From: Anaerolineae bacterium
Lineage (GTDB): Bacteria > Chloroflexota > Anaerolineae > DRVO01
Length of the DNA: 64,000 bases
Reading direction: 5' to 3'
Assembly: GCA_013178015.1 (NCBI GenBank)
Contig: JABLXR010000002.1
Coordinates: 62,001-126,000, forward strand
Below the pieces are notes generated by a model that searched no databases, had not been told where the DNA came from, and worked only from the letters and a program-made list of their open reading frames with translations. The translations under genes were made by a program, and so were the position numbers. Numbering within the stretch: position 1 is the first letter of the stretch; each line of letters starts with the position of its first letter. Shown here piece after piece: positions 54,181-63,151 of this stretch.

Positions 54181-54818
54181 CTGCCGCTGCTGTGGTGGTG
54201 GCCCATCCTGACGACGAGACGCTCTGGGCCGGAGGCGAGATCATGGCCCACCCCGACCTGGGTTGGGTAGTGGTGTCGCTGTGCCGCGCGTCCGACCCGG
54301 ATCGGGCTCGCAGGTTCGCCGAGGCACTCAGGGCCCTGGGAGCCACGGGCGTCATGGGCGACTTGGATGACAGCCCGGACCAGCCACCGCTATCCCCCGA
54401 GGTGGTGGAGAAGTTTGTGTTCGACCTACTCCCGGCACGGAGATACGTGCGGGTTCTCACCCACGGTCCGCGGGGGGAATACACGCGCCATCGTCGCCAT
54501 GAGGAGACCTGTAGGGCTGTACTGAGCCTGTGGTGTAGAGACGCAATCGAGGCCGACGAGGTGTGGCTTTTCGCCTACGAGGACGACGGCGAGGGAGGCC
54601 TTCCCAGACCTGCAGCGCAGGCCCAGGTGCGCCGACCTCTGAGTCCCGGGTTGTGGCAGCGCAAGCTGGACATCGTCACCCGAGTGTACGGGTTCGCCCC
54701 GGGGAGCTGGGAGTTCAGGGCCGCGCCGCAGGAGGAGGCCTTCCAGCCTCTGCGTAATCGGGACGACGCTCGAGCGGTGCTGGCCCGGGCGTGCCGCCGT
54801 GAAGGAGAGCACGCATGA
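54177..54818 (+). CDS. PIG-L/LmbE family deacetylase
   Basis: 213 residues, GTG start overlapping the lipoprotein stop. The zinc-binding motif VVAHPDDETLWAGG is at the N-terminus and the third ligand region HGPRGEYTRHRRHEE lies near 100-115. These enzymes remove N-acetyl groups from GlcNAc conjugates (GlcNAc-PI, mycothiol or bacillithiol precursors, glycans). Its place before a GT4 enzyme suggests GlcNAc transfer followed by deacetylation, but the acceptor is unknown. Confidence 0.87.
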   Translation: MTAAAVVVAHPDDETLWAGGEIMAHPDLGWVVVSLCRASDPDRARRFAEALRALGATGVMGDLDDSPDQPPLSPEVVEKFVFDLLPARRYVRVLTHGPRGEYTRHRRHEETCRAVLSLWCRDAIEADEVWLFAYEDDGEGGLPRPAAQAQVRRPLSPGLWQRKLDIVTRVYGFAPGSWEFRAAPQEEAFQPLRNRDDARAVLARACRREGEHA

Positions 54819-55957
54819 AGGTGCTGGTCCTGTATGAATACCCGCCACCCCCTGGCGGGTTGGCGACGCAGGGCGACCTGCTGTACCGGGGACTGCTGGA
54901 GGCGGGGGTGGAGGCCCGCCCCGTGCACCTGGACTCTCCCCAGGAGAAGGAGTGGTATTACCGTTGGTTCGGTCCCGACGTAGTCATCGGGGTAGGCTAC
55001 TGGGGCCACACGCCTCAGATCGTCATGCACCCGGAGCGACACGGCCTGCTGGCGGTGCCCTGGCTGGTGGCGGATGGCTTTGTGGCCAACTATCGCGAGG
55101 TGTTGAATCACCTGCCCCTCATCCTGGTAACCTCGAGCTGGGTCAAAGATGTGTACGTGCGGGACGGGATCCGGGAGGACATCATCGAGGTCCTGCCGGT
55201 AGGCTGCGATACCGATGCCTTCTGCCCTCGGAGCCAGGACGAGCCCAAGGTCAGGGCAGTGCGAGAGGCTCTGGGCGTGAGCCCCGACGAGGTGATGGTG
55301 CTAACCGTGGGGGGTGATGCTGCCTCCAAGGGGGCCCAGGAGGTCATGCAGGCCTTGGCCATCGCCGACCCGCAGGCGCCTCCCTGGAAGTACGTGTGCA
55401 AAGTGTGGCCTCAGCCGCGGACGGTGCAGCAGAACCTTCTGGACTTTCAGTTGGCCACCCAGCTGGGCATAGATCGCAGAGTGCTGTACACCACCGGCAT
55501 CGTCTCCCGGAACTTCATGCCCTACCTGCTGGCTGCCTGCGACATCTACGCTGCACCGTCGCGCATCGAGGGCTTCGGCATGCCCCAGGTCGAGGCAGGC
55601 GCCTGTGCCAGGCCGGTGATCGGGATGCGGGCCATGGGCATGCTAGATACGCTGGTCCATGGAGAGACGGCGCTCCTGGCACGAGTGGCAACGGAGAACC
55701 GCATCACTGGGACGGTCCTGGGCCCGGAGGCTGGCTTTGAGGAAGGGCACCGGATCGTGTTCGACCCGCCACGGGTAGCAGACTACCGGGCCGACGTGCA
55801 TGACATCGCTGATTACCTCCTGCAGCTGATGCACGACCCTGATCTGCGTCAGCGGCTGGGCGATGCCGCCCGTTGCCGGGTGGTGGAGCGCTTCGACTAC
55901 CGGGTGGTAGCGAGGCGAATGCTATCCATCTTGGCCGACCGGTTGGGGGTGGAGTAG
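54815..55957 (+). CDS. glycosyltransferase family 4
   Basis: 380 residues, ATG overlapping the previous TGA (ATGA). GT-B fold: YEYPPPPGGLATQGDLLYRGL N-terminal loop, VTSSWVKDVYVRDG, LPVGCDTDAFCP, TVGGDAASKGAQEVMQAL, and the donor site IYAAPSRIEGFGMPQVEAGACARPVIG (quoted in parts) with EGFG and the downstream E. Cytoplasmic. It is placed between a deacetylase and a glycosidase. The sugar donor cannot be told. Confidence 0.88.
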   Translation: MKVLVLYEYPPPPGGLATQGDLLYRGLLEAGVEARPVHLDSPQEKEWYYRWFGPDVVIGVGYWGHTPQIVMHPERHGLLAVPWLVADGFVANYREVLNHLPLILVTSSWVKDVYVRDGIREDIIEVLPVGCDTDAFCPRSQDEPKVRAVREALGVSPDEVMVLTVGGDAASKGAQEVMQALAIADPQAPPWKYVCKVWPQPRTVQQNLLDFQLATQLGIDRRVLYTTGIVSRNFMPYLLAACDIYAAPSRIEGFGMPQVEAGACARPVIGMRAMGMLDTLVHGETALLARVATENRITGTVLGPEAGFEEGHRIVFDPPRVADYRADVHDIADYLLQLMHDPDLRQRLGDAARCRVVERFDYRVVARRMLSILADRLGVE

Positions 55958-57154
55958 TTGGCGGTGGAGTTGTCGCCGCGGGTGAAGGAGGCGCGCCGGG
56001 CAGCGCTAGAGGTGCTGCGACACAACCTGCGCGGGCCCTGCCGGGGGCTGCCCCGCACGGCCGGTTGGGGATATCCCGAGCCTTACACTCGCGACATGAT
56101 GGTCTCCTCTTTGGGTCTGCTACTGAGCGGCGACGACCGCATGGTAGACGCGGTGCGCCAGGTGCTGCAGGCGCTGGCGCACAACCAGACGCCTCGGGGC
56201 CACATCCCCTCGCTGGCCCACGACCCTGACGACCGAGGCGCGTCCGACACTACCCCCTGGTTCCTGATTGGGCTGGCGCTCTACCGGCGGTTCACCGGGG
56301 AGAAGGGCCTCCTAGAGGAGGCGGCCCAGCGGGCGCTCACCTGGATGCAGTATCAGAGCCCCGACGACCGTGGCCTGGTGGCGCAGCAGCCCACCAGCGA
56401 CTGGCGAGACGAGCAGTGGGTGCTGGGCTACGGGCTCTACGTGAACTCGCTTGTGCACACATACTTGGTCCTGTACGGGCGCCACGAAGAGGCGCAGACC
56501 GTGCGCCGCCTCATGAACCGCCTCGAGATTCGGGGCGAGCGCAAGGATGCCCACGTCCACGAAGGGCTGGTGGTCCCGCACCGGCCCTACTACGCCCTCT
56601 GGGCCTACAAGGTGCACGCCAGCGAGCGCTTCGACCTCCTAGGAAACTGCCTGGCAGTGCTGTCCGGGGTGGCCTCGGCCAGCCGCGCTCGGAGGCTGGC
56701 CACCTGGATCGAGGAAGAGTGCGACGATCTGCGAAGGCGCGGCGACCTGGCGATGCCCCTGTCTCCATGCCTATTCCCGTACATCAGGCCGGGAGACCCG
56801 GACTGGCACAGCCGCTACGAGCGATATGGCCAACCGGGCGACTATCATAACGGCGGCGTCTGGCCCTTCATCGCCGGGTTTCACGTCGCAGCGCTCATCG
56901 CTGCCGGCCGGGAGCGCCTGGCCCGGCAGCACCTGGAAGCGCTGGCCGAGGCCGTACGCCCTGCTAGGCGGCCCGGGCTGGAGTTCGGCTTTGCCGAGTG
57001 GTTACGGGCCCAGGACGGAGAGGCCAGAGGCCAGGAATGGCAGACCTGGTCGGCGGCCATGTTCGTCTACGCTGCCGCCTGCGTCGAGAGGTGCGCCACC
57101 CCCTTCTTCGACGACGTCAGACGCGAGAGCGCGACTGCCCCTGCTGAGGAATAG
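55958..57154 (+). CDS. six-hairpin glycosidase-like protein (GH100/debranching-enzyme type)
   Basis: 398 residues from TTG 55958 directly after the GT stop; GTG 55964 is an alternative. The (alpha/alpha)6 barrel pattern includes GWGYPEPYTRDMMVSSLGLLLSG (a catalytic-Asp-like RD), DTTPWFLIGLALYRRFTG, QPTSDWRDEQWVLGYGLYVNSLVH (quoted in parts), YHNGGVWPFIAGFHVAALIAAGR (quoted in part) and a late EWQTWSAAMFVYAAA. It resembles neutral invertases (GH100) and amylo-1,6-glucosidases. No signal peptide, so likely cytoplasmic. Its stop TAG belongs to the repeat that follows. Confidence 0.72.
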   Translation: MAVELSPRVKEARRAALEVLRHNLRGPCRGLPRTAGWGYPEPYTRDMMVSSLGLLLSGDDRMVDAVRQVLQALAHNQTPRGHIPSLAHDPDDRGASDTTPWFLIGLALYRRFTGEKGLLEEAAQRALTWMQYQSPDDRGLVAQQPTSDWRDEQWVLGYGLYVNSLVHTYLVLYGRHEEAQTVRRLMNRLEIRGERKDAHVHEGLVVPHRPYYALWAYKVHASERFDLLGNCLAVLSGVASASRARRLATWIEEECDDLRRRGDLAMPLSPCLFPYIRPGDPDWHSRYERYGQPGDYHNGGVWPFIAGFHVAALIAAGRERLARQHLEALAEAVRPARRPGLEFGFAEWLRAQDGEARGQEWQTWSAAMFVYAAACVERCATPFFDDVRRESATAPAEE

Positions 57155-57236
57155 AGCGCTGACTACGCTGATGGAACGCATGTGGACGCTGACTAGAGAG
57201 GGTTGATAAGGGATCAGCGAAGCATCAGCGTTCTGT
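57155..57236. repeat. convergent-end repeat, copy 2
   Basis: AGCGCTGACTACGCTGATGG ... GATCAGCGAAGCATCAGCGT forms an inverted repeat, ACGCTGATG/CATCAGCGT (9 bp). It lies between convergent genes and its right end includes the TGA of the minus-strand ccmD-like gene; its left end abuts the TAG of the glycosidase. Confidence 0.78.
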
Positions 57237-57362
57237 TCTGAGGCGCAGGTCCTCCAGCTGGCGGTCCAGCCGGCGCTGGCGAGACCAGATAGACAGAAGC
57301 AGAAGCAAGGGCAGGGCCCAGAACACCAGATAGGCGGCTACCAGGTATATCGGCACGCTCAT
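57225..57362 (-). CDS. ccmD: CcmD-like small membrane protein
   Basis: 45 residues, too short for most gene finders. The sequence MSVPIYLVAAYLVFWALPLL is one membrane helix (about 6-26), followed by a basic-amphipathic tail SRQRRLDRQLEDLRL. This is the usual CcmD layout. It lies 9 nt after ccmC and ends the ccm operon. CcmD helps release holo-CcmE from CcmABC. The last codons (TER stop) are encoded by the repeat at 57155-57236. Confidence 0.78.
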   Translation of the reverse strand: MSVPIYLVAAYLVFWALPLLLLLSIWSRQRRLDRQLEDLRLRTER

Positions 57363-57371
57363 TTGGTCCTC

Positions 57372-58070
57372 CTAACCGCGCGACAGGGAGTCGATGGTCT
57401 CTCTCAGCTGCAGCACTCGGTCCCGCGTTACCTCCAGCCGGACCCGCTGGCGCAAGATGGCGAAGTAGAACACGGTGAAGGTGAGCAGGCTGAACATCAG
57501 CGTCTGAACCATGCGAGGCTCCAGGCCGGCGCTGTCACCCCCAGTGATTATGTCCGGGTGGATGGTGCGCCACCAGCGAATGGCGAACCAGGACAGGGGC
57601 ACGGTGACGAAGGCGACAATGCCGTAGACGGCGGAGAAGCGGGCCGACTGGGCCGGGTTCTCCGCTGCCGCCCGCAGCATGACGTAGGCGATGTAGACCA
57701 GCAGCTGCACCGCCGAGATGGTGAGCCTGGGCTCCCAGGTCCAGTAGGTGCCCCAGACGGGCCGAGCCCAAAGGGAACCGGTGACCACGGCGGCGGTGAT
57801 GAAGGTCAACCCCACCTCGGCCGAGGACAGGGCCACGATGTCCCAGCGCCGCTCGCCGCGGACCAGATAAGCGATGCTGGCGACGAAGGTGACGAAGAAG
57901 GCGAAGAACCCCACCCAAGCGGCAGGGACGTGGAAGTAGAAGATGCGCTGCACATCGCCCATGGTGAGCTCGCGCGGGGCGTAGTAGAAGGCCATCAGCA
58001 CCGCCAGAGGCAGGAGCACGGCCGACGCGATGATGAGTGCCAGCCCCAGGCGATCGCGGGAGAGCGTCAT
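57372..58070 (-). CDS. ccmC: heme exporter/handling protein CcmC
   Basis: 232 residues from ATG 58070, overlapping the ccmB TAA. There are six membrane helices. The tryptophan-rich heme-binding loop is WGTYWTWEPRLTISAVQLLVYIAYVML (quoted in part), with conserved His in YFHVPAAWVGF and in RTIHPDIIT. It loads heme onto CcmE outside the membrane. The motif has WEPR rather than the common WDPR. Confidence 0.93.
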   Translation of the reverse strand: MTLSRDRLGLALIIASAVLLPLAVLMAFYYAPRELTMGDVQRIFYFHVPAAWVGFFAFFVTFVASIAYLVRGERRWDIVALSSAEVGLTFITAAVVTGSLWARPVWGTYWTWEPRLTISAVQLLVYIAYVMLRAAAENPAQSARFSAVYGIVAFVTVPLSWFAIRWWRTIHPDIITGGDSAGLEPRMVQTLMFSLLTFTVFYFAILRQRVRLEVTRDRVLQLRETIDSLSRG

Positions 58071-58741
58071 TACTCGCTCACCGCGTACTCGAAGGTCAGC
58101 ATGGACACGGCCAACATCACCAGATCGTATGCTATCAGCAGGTTCAGCCATCCGGTTACCTCCGCCAGAGTGCCGCCGTCGAGGAGCCAGGAGGTGGCCT
58201 TGACGGCGGCGATGAGCGCGGGCACGACGAGGGGCAGCAGGAGCACGGGCAGCAACACCTCTCGGGCCCGGGTGTTGACCGCCACTGCAGCCAGGAGGGT
58301 GCCGGCGCCGGCATAGCCGACGGTGCCTAACACCACCACAAGCAGTACCTGGGGCTGCAGTAGAGGAGCCTCGAAGAGGGCGGCGCACAGGGGCAGCAGG
58401 GCCAGCTCTACTACCCCGATGAAGATAAGGTTGCCCAGGGCCTTCCCAAAGAAGATGGCGCTGCGGTCCACCGGAGCCAGGAGCAGACCGTCCATACAGC
58501 CGTTGTTCTGCTCCCGCGCCAGGGAGCGGCTCAGCCCGAGAGTGCCGGCAAAGGCCACCGTGGCCCAGAGCACGCCGGGAGCCGCCGCGCGGGCCGTTCG
58601 TCCCTGCAAGTCCAGGGCGAAGCTGAATACGAGCAGGGCTATGGCAGCGAACACCAGCATGGCGCTCACCATCTCTCGGGTATGGAGCTCGGCCGAGAGG
58701 TCCTTGGCCACGATGGCCCACACTTTGCTGGCGAAGCCCAC
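58070..58741 (-). CDS. ccmB: heme ABC exporter permease CcmB
   Basis: 223 residues, GTG start, six membrane helices. Family pattern: VWAIVAKDLSAELHTREMVSAMLVFA (quoted in part), LSRSLAREQNNGCMDGLLLAP and PLVVPALIAAVKAT. It forms the CcmAB transporter that powers release of heme-CcmE. It sits between ccmA (10 nt upstream) and ccmC. Confidence 0.92.
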   Translation of the reverse strand: MGFASKVWAIVAKDLSAELHTREMVSAMLVFAAIALLVFSFALDLQGRTARAAAPGVLWATVAFAGTLGLSRSLAREQNNGCMDGLLLAPVDRSAIFFGKALGNLIFIGVVELALLPLCAALFEAPLLQPQVLLVVVLGTVGYAGAGTLLAAVAVNTRAREVLLPVLLLPLVVPALIAAVKATSWLLDGGTLAEVTGWLNLLIAYDLVMLAVSMLTFEYAVSE

Positions 58742-58751
58742 CTCGGCGCCC

Positions 58752-59462
58752 TCAGGCGGTTAGGCGGCGGTAGGCGCCGGCGAAGTCGGCCACCGCCGCC
58801 GCCGAGCAGGGAGAGTCGTGGACCAGGCGTCCCCGGGCAAGGACGAGCACCCGCTCGGCCAGGGAAAGGCCCTGAGCCAGGTCGTGCGTGGTGAGCAAAA
58901 CGGTGCAGCCCCGCTCGCGCATCTCCACCAGCAGATCGCTGAGGGTCTCGGCCGCCTGAGGGTCGAGCCCACTGTAGGGTTCGTCTAGGAGTAGGAGGGA
59001 AGGCCGGTGCAGGAGGGCTCGGGCTAGGGCCAGCCGCTGCTGCATCCCTCGGGAGAAGGTGCGCACTAGGTCGCCTTGGCGGTGGCTAAGGCCCACTCGC
59101 TCCAGCAGCTCCGCGGCCCGCCCGGCCCCGTCCCTGAGGTCGTACATCCGGGCGTAGAAGGCCAGGTTCTGCTCCGCGGTGAGGTCGTCATAGAGGAAGG
59201 TCCGGTGAGACAGCAGGCTGAGGCTCGGTCGGATCTGCTGGGCCTGGCGGGCGGCGTCGAGCCCGAAAAGGCGCACCGTCCCTGACGTGGGCCTGGCCAG
59301 GGTGGCCAGGATGCGCAGGAGCGTGGTCTTGCCCGCCCCGTTGGGACCCAGCAGGGCCACCAGTTCGCCGGCGCAGAGCTCCAGGTCCACCTGGGCCAAG
59401 GCCGTCCGAGCCCCGAAGGACTTGCTCACTCCCTCTGCCTGGACCACGACAGGCGCGCTCAT
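58752..59462 (-). CDS. ccmA: heme ABC exporter ATP-binding protein CcmA
   Basis: 236 residues. Walker A GPNGAGKTTLLRIL (about 39-52), signature FSRGMQQRLALARAL, Walker B LLLLDEPYSGLDPQA and H-loop THD are intact. Together with CcmB it uses ATP to detach holo-CcmE from CcmC. The general ABC motifs alone do not prove heme function; the operon does. Confidence 0.92.
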   Translation of the reverse strand: MSAPVVVQAEGVSKSFGARTALAQVDLELCAGELVALLGPNGAGKTTLLRILATLARPTSGTVRLFGLDAARQAQQIRPSLSLLSHRTFLYDDLTAEQNLAFYARMYDLRDGAGRAAELLERVGLSHRQGDLVRTFSRGMQQRLALARALLHRPSLLLLDEPYSGLDPQAAETLSDLLVEMRERGCTVLLTTHDLAQGLSLAERVLVLARGRLVHDSPCSAAAVADFAGAYRRLTA

Positions 59463-59496
59463 GCCCCCTCGGCCCTGCCGCCTGCGCCCGAGCCGC

Positions 59497-60399
59497 TCAA
59501 GCCCCGCCCTCCCGGGAGACTAGCCGGGCGCGGATGCGCCTGACGAGGGCGGCCCGGCGGCGGCCGTACTCCTCGGGCGTAAGGGAGCCCCGTTCGAGAG
59601 CCTCCTCTAGGGAGGCCAGCTCCTCCACCGGCCCCCGAACCGACTCGGGCATCGGACCGGGGCCACCAGGGCGCCAGAGGGCATACGCGGCCGCAGCTGC
59701 CAGGGCCACCGACGCCAGGCCGAGCCCCCACTCAGTGGTAGTGCTACGGGACGGGGCGATGCCCTGCTCGGGAGCGGCAGAGGCTCCACCGGCCTCCACC
59801 TCCATCAGGGAGAGCTGCAGCTTCTGGCCTGACTCCAGGGGGCCGGCGGTGTAGTAGGCAGCGGGACCCATCTGCGTGTCCACGGTACCCTGATAGGCCA
59901 GGCCGGTGCCCAGCAGTTCCAGACCCTCACCCGTCACGATAGCCACCACCGAAGCCACTGGCACCTCGCTCTGGAGCGTCAGCGTCAGCCCAGGCTGGAG
60001 GGGCAGATCGTAGGAGTACTGGACGCGAACGGTTCCCTCCCCCGGCGGTATGGGCTCGGTGTCATGGAAGCCTCCGGGCTCCTCCATGAACCTCTCGCCC
60101 AGGCCCGGTCCATCGAAGCGCAGGTTGGTGGCCCCAGCGGGCAGCCGGAAGCCCACCGTGCGCCTTCCTCCACCGGGCACCTCTGTCCCGAGGTAGGTAT
60201 CGTCGCCTTGGTTGGAGAGCACGTGCAGCTCCGCCACTCGCACCGCGCCGTCCACTGGGACGAGGACGAGGTGCACCTGGGCGGCGTAAATGCCTGGGGA
60301 CGGTGCCGGTTCTCCCTGCGGTGCTGGGACCGGGGCCGCAGGCCGGCCCAGAGCGCTCCAGGCGAGCAGCGACAGGAGGGGAAGGAGGAACCTGATCAT
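59497..60399 (-). CDS. secreted/membrane protein of ccm operon with C-terminal SHOCT-like motif
   Basis: 300 residues from ATG 60399. A signal peptide (about 1-22, FLLPLLSLLAWSALG), an extracellular beta-rich domain (about 30-215) with PAGATNLRFDGPGLGERF and VRVQYSYDLPL, one C-terminal membrane helix (about 225-245) and a cytoplasmic end ELASLEEALERGSLTPEEYG, SHOCT-like. It is not a core ccm subunit; its steady place in the operon suggests a role in cytochrome assembly or membrane anchoring. Confidence 0.7.
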   Translation of the reverse strand: MIRFLLPLLSLLAWSALGRPAAPVPAPQGEPAPSPGIYAAQVHLVLVPVDGAVRVAELHVLSNQGDDTYLGTEVPGGGRRTVGFRLPAGATNLRFDGPGLGERFMEEPGGFHDTEPIPPGEGTVRVQYSYDLPLQPGLTLTLQSEVPVASVVAIVTGEGLELLGTGLAYQGTVDTQMGPAAYYTAGPLESGQKLQLSLMEVEAGGASAAPEQGIAPSRSTTTEWGLGLASVALAAAAAYALWRPGGPGPMPESVRGPVEELASLEEALERGSLTPEEYGRRRAALVRRIRARLVSREGGA

Positions 60400-60644
60400 C
60401 ACGGGTTTCGCTCCTTCACTGGCGTGCCGCAGGCGGAGCAGAACCGGTCGTCCGCATCCAGAGCCTGCCCGCACTGCCGGCAGTACCGCGGTTCGGCAGT
60501 GCTGCGGGCGGAGCGCATCTGCGACACCCAGCGCTGGATGGTGCTGTCAAGGTCGTTGCCCCGAGGGGGCCGGAAAGGCCGCGCCACGAAGGCTGCCGAC
60601 ACTAGCGCCAGGGCCGCGCCAACCAAGAGGGATCCGCCGCTCAT
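60399..60644 (-). CDS. membrane-anchored zinc-ribbon protein
   Basis: 81 residues. One N-terminal membrane helix (SLLVGAALALVSAAFVA), then a C-terminal zinc ribbon YCRQCGQALDADDRFCSACG (two CxxC). It overlaps the CcmF-thioredoxin stop by 4 nt and the next gene by one base (TGATG). It might present the zinc ribbon to the cytoplasmic face; it is not a known ccm factor. Confidence 0.75.
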   Translation of the reverse strand: MSGGSLLVGAALALVSAAFVARPFRPPRGNDLDSTIQRWVSQMRSARSTAEPRYCRQCGQALDADDRFCSACGTPVKERNP

Positions 60645-63151
60645 GGTGCCTCCTCCGCCAAGACGCTCTCCAGCTCCTGCGCCAGCTGCTCGGAGGTGAT
60701 GGGGCCGATGTGGACGTAGGCCACCCGGCCCTGGCGGTCCACCACAAAAGTCTCTGGGATGCCGGTGATGCCGTAGCTGGCGGCCACGGCGTTGTTGACG
60801 TCTAGCGCTAGGGGGAAGGTGAGGCCGAAGCGCTGGGCTGCTGCCCGCACCGCACCTTCGGTTTCTCGGTAGGCCAGGCCGACGAAGCGTACCCCTCGGG
60901 GCCCGAACTCCTCCCAGAGGGATTGGAGGGCGGGAAGCTCGTCCTCGCACGGCTGGCACCAAGTGGCCCAGAAGTTCACCACGACCACGTTTCCGGCCAT
61001 CCCGGCGAGGCCGATGTCCTCACCGTCCAGCGAGCGGAGGAAGAAGCCAGGGGCAGCCTGGCCAGGGAGGGGCCGACCGGAGGCTCGCGACACCGATCCC
61101 TGTCCCCCACCCCACATGATGGCCGCAGCGGCGGCGAACACCCCCACTCCCACCACCAGAGCGACGGTACCGATGAGGGCTCGGCGCCGGGCCAGCGCCG
61201 GCGAAGCCTCCCGCGCCGGGCTCGGTGGCCACAGGGCGATCACTCCGCCGGCCATGAACACCAGGCCGCCGAGCCAGAGGAAGTTGATGAGCGGGTCCAC
61301 CACCACTCTCAAGGTGGCCGAGGTGCCGTCGGCGGAGACACCGCCCAGCACCAGGTACAGGTCCTCTCGCAGCCCCACCTTGAGGGCGGGGATGGCGATG
61401 GTCTGCCCCGCGCCGGGGTAGAAGTGCAGCTGAGGCGCCAGCGTGATCAGATAGGCACCGTCCCGGTACACGTCGAAGGTGCCGGTCAGGGCGGTGTGGT
61501 CGGCCCGATTCTCCTGGCGGGCTTCCTCGTAGACGAAAGTGTAGTTGCCGAAAGAGCGCGGGGCTCCGGAGTTGAGGGTGAGCTGACCCTCGGAGGAGTG
61601 CATACGGGTCCCGATCACTCCCACGGCCATTAGTATCACCCCGGTGTGGACCAGGTAGCCCCCGTATCGGCGCCGGTGGCGGCCCCAGACTTGCAGAGCG
61701 TGGGAGATCGCGCCCTCCCCCTCGGGCCGGGATGCCAGAGCGGGCCAGAACTGCCCCAGGGTGGTGGCGCCGGCCAGCCCCACTGCGGCGAACCCCACCA
61801 GGGACCCGGCATCGGTGAAGCCCAACAGGACGGCGGCGAGCACCACCAGCACCGCCCCCGTCAGCGGCACCGCTGCTCGACGCCCGAGCCTGCGGAAAGT
61901 GCTGACCGCATAGCCAACCAGGGGACACACCCCCATGAGCAACACTAGGGCGCCGAACTGAGGCCCGGTGACCCGGTCGAACCACTCCGGACCCGCCTCC
62001 ATCCGCTGACCGGACAGGGCCTGGGACAGGGTGGGGAAGACGCTGCCCACGAACACGGAAGCGGTGATGGTGGACAGCACCACCAGGGTGAGGAAGAACA
62101 TGCCTTCGCGGGAGAGCAGGCCGGCGCTCTTGGCGGGGGTCGAGGCGAGTTGGCGCCGGGCCCTGAGGCCCAGGTAGAGGGCCAGGGCCACCACCAGCGC
62201 CATGAAGGCCAGGAAGTAGTAGCCCAGGTTGGAGCGGGCGAAGGCGTGCACCGACTCGATGAGGCCGCTGCGGGTGGCGAAAGTGCCGAACAAGACGAAG
62301 AGGAAGGAGAGCACGGCCAGCATCAGATTCCAGGTACGAAAGGTGCCCCGCTCCTGCTGGATCACGCTACCGTGCAGGAGCGCGGTGGCAACCAGCCAGG
62401 GCATGAGGGCGGCGTTCTCCACCGGGTCCCAGCCCCAGTACCCACCCCAGCCCAGCACGTCGTAGGCCCAGCGGGCTCCGAGGAAGATGCCCAGGCCCAG
62501 GAAAAGCCAGGCGGCCAGAGTCCAGCGCCTGGCGGACACCGGCCACTCAGCGACGCGGCCGGTGATGAGCCCGGCCATGGCCAGGGAGAAGGGAATCGCC
62601 AGGGCCACGTAGCCAACATAGAGAGCCGGCGGATGGAAGACCATCCCCGGGTGGCGGAGCAAGGGGCTCATCCCCTGTCCGTTCGGGGGCACGGAAGGGA
62701 GGAGGGCGAAGGGGCTGGACAGGAAAGTGGTCACGCCCACGAAGAAGGCCACTATCGCGCCCAGAAAGACTCCTGCCCAGGGCACGAGCGGCCCGCTCCT
62801 GTTGGGGAGCGACCGCACCACCAGAGCGGCGAACAGGGCCTGAAGGAAGGACCACACCAGGAGGGATCCCTCCTGGCCGGCCCACACTGCCGTGACCTTG
62901 AGGTATAGGGGCAGTTCCAGGCTGGAGTGGCGGTACACGTAGGCTACCTGGAAGGTGTCGGTCAGGAAGGCGAGGGTTAGCAGCCCTAGAGCCAGCCCCA
63001 GGAGGGCGGTGGCAGTGTGGAGGGCATTGCGCCCGCTGGCCAGCCAGCGTCGGTCGAGGCGGTGAGCCCCTCGGGCTAGAGCGAGGGCGGCGTACAACGA
63101 CGCCGCCAGGGCGAGAATGAGGGAGAGGGACCCGACCTCAGCCGACATCAC
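60641..63151 (-). CDS. ccmF: CcmF-thioredoxin (CcmG/ResA-like) fusion protein
   Basis: 836 residues in one open frame. Residues 1 to about 640 are CcmF: many membrane helices, the WWD motif WGGYWGWDPVENAALMPWLV near 230-250, and heme-ligand His residues (HPGMVFHPPALYVGY; SVIQQERGT after LLHG). Then a helix (about 645-670) and, from about 685, a thioredoxin fold with GQAAPGFFLRSLDGE, NFWATWCQPCEDELP (active CxxC near 731) and cis-Pro GIPETFVVD. CcmF joins heme to apocytochrome; the fused domain would reduce the CxxCH cysteines. Separate genes are the rule. Confidence 0.93.
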   Translation of the reverse strand: MMSAEVGSLSLILALAASLYAALALARGAHRLDRRWLASGRNALHTATALLGLALGLLTLAFLTDTFQVAYVYRHSSLELPLYLKVTAVWAGQEGSLLVWSFLQALFAALVVRSLPNRSGPLVPWAGVFLGAIVAFFVGVTTFLSSPFALLPSVPPNGQGMSPLLRHPGMVFHPPALYVGYVALAIPFSLAMAGLITGRVAEWPVSARRWTLAAWLFLGLGIFLGARWAYDVLGWGGYWGWDPVENAALMPWLVATALLHGSVIQQERGTFRTWNLMLAVLSFLFVLFGTFATRSGLIESVHAFARSNLGYYFLAFMALVVALALYLGLRARRQLASTPAKSAGLLSREGMFFLTLVVLSTITASVFVGSVFPTLSQALSGQRMEAGPEWFDRVTGPQFGALVLLMGVCPLVGYAVSTFRRLGRRAAVPLTGAVLVVLAAVLLGFTDAGSLVGFAAVGLAGATTLGQFWPALASRPEGEGAISHALQVWGRHRRRYGGYLVHTGVILMAVGVIGTRMHSSEGQLTLNSGAPRSFGNYTFVYEEARQENRADHTALTGTFDVYRDGAYLITLAPQLHFYPGAGQTIAIPALKVGLREDLYLVLGGVSADGTSATLRVVVDPLINFLWLGGLVFMAGGVIALWPPSPAREASPALARRRALIGTVALVVGVGVFAAAAAIMWGGGQGSVSRASGRPLPGQAAPGFFLRSLDGEDIGLAGMAGNVVVVNFWATWCQPCEDELPALQSLWEEFGPRGVRFVGLAYRETEGAVRAAAQRFGLTFPLALDVNNAVAASYGITGIPETFVVDRQGRVAYVHIGPITSEQLAQELESVLAEEAP

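Noticed and set aside
54177-55957. Bacillithiol pathway genes bshB and bshA
   Set aside because: Deacetylase plus GT4 fits in outline, but there is no bshC, and the glycosidase and lipoprotein partners argue against it.
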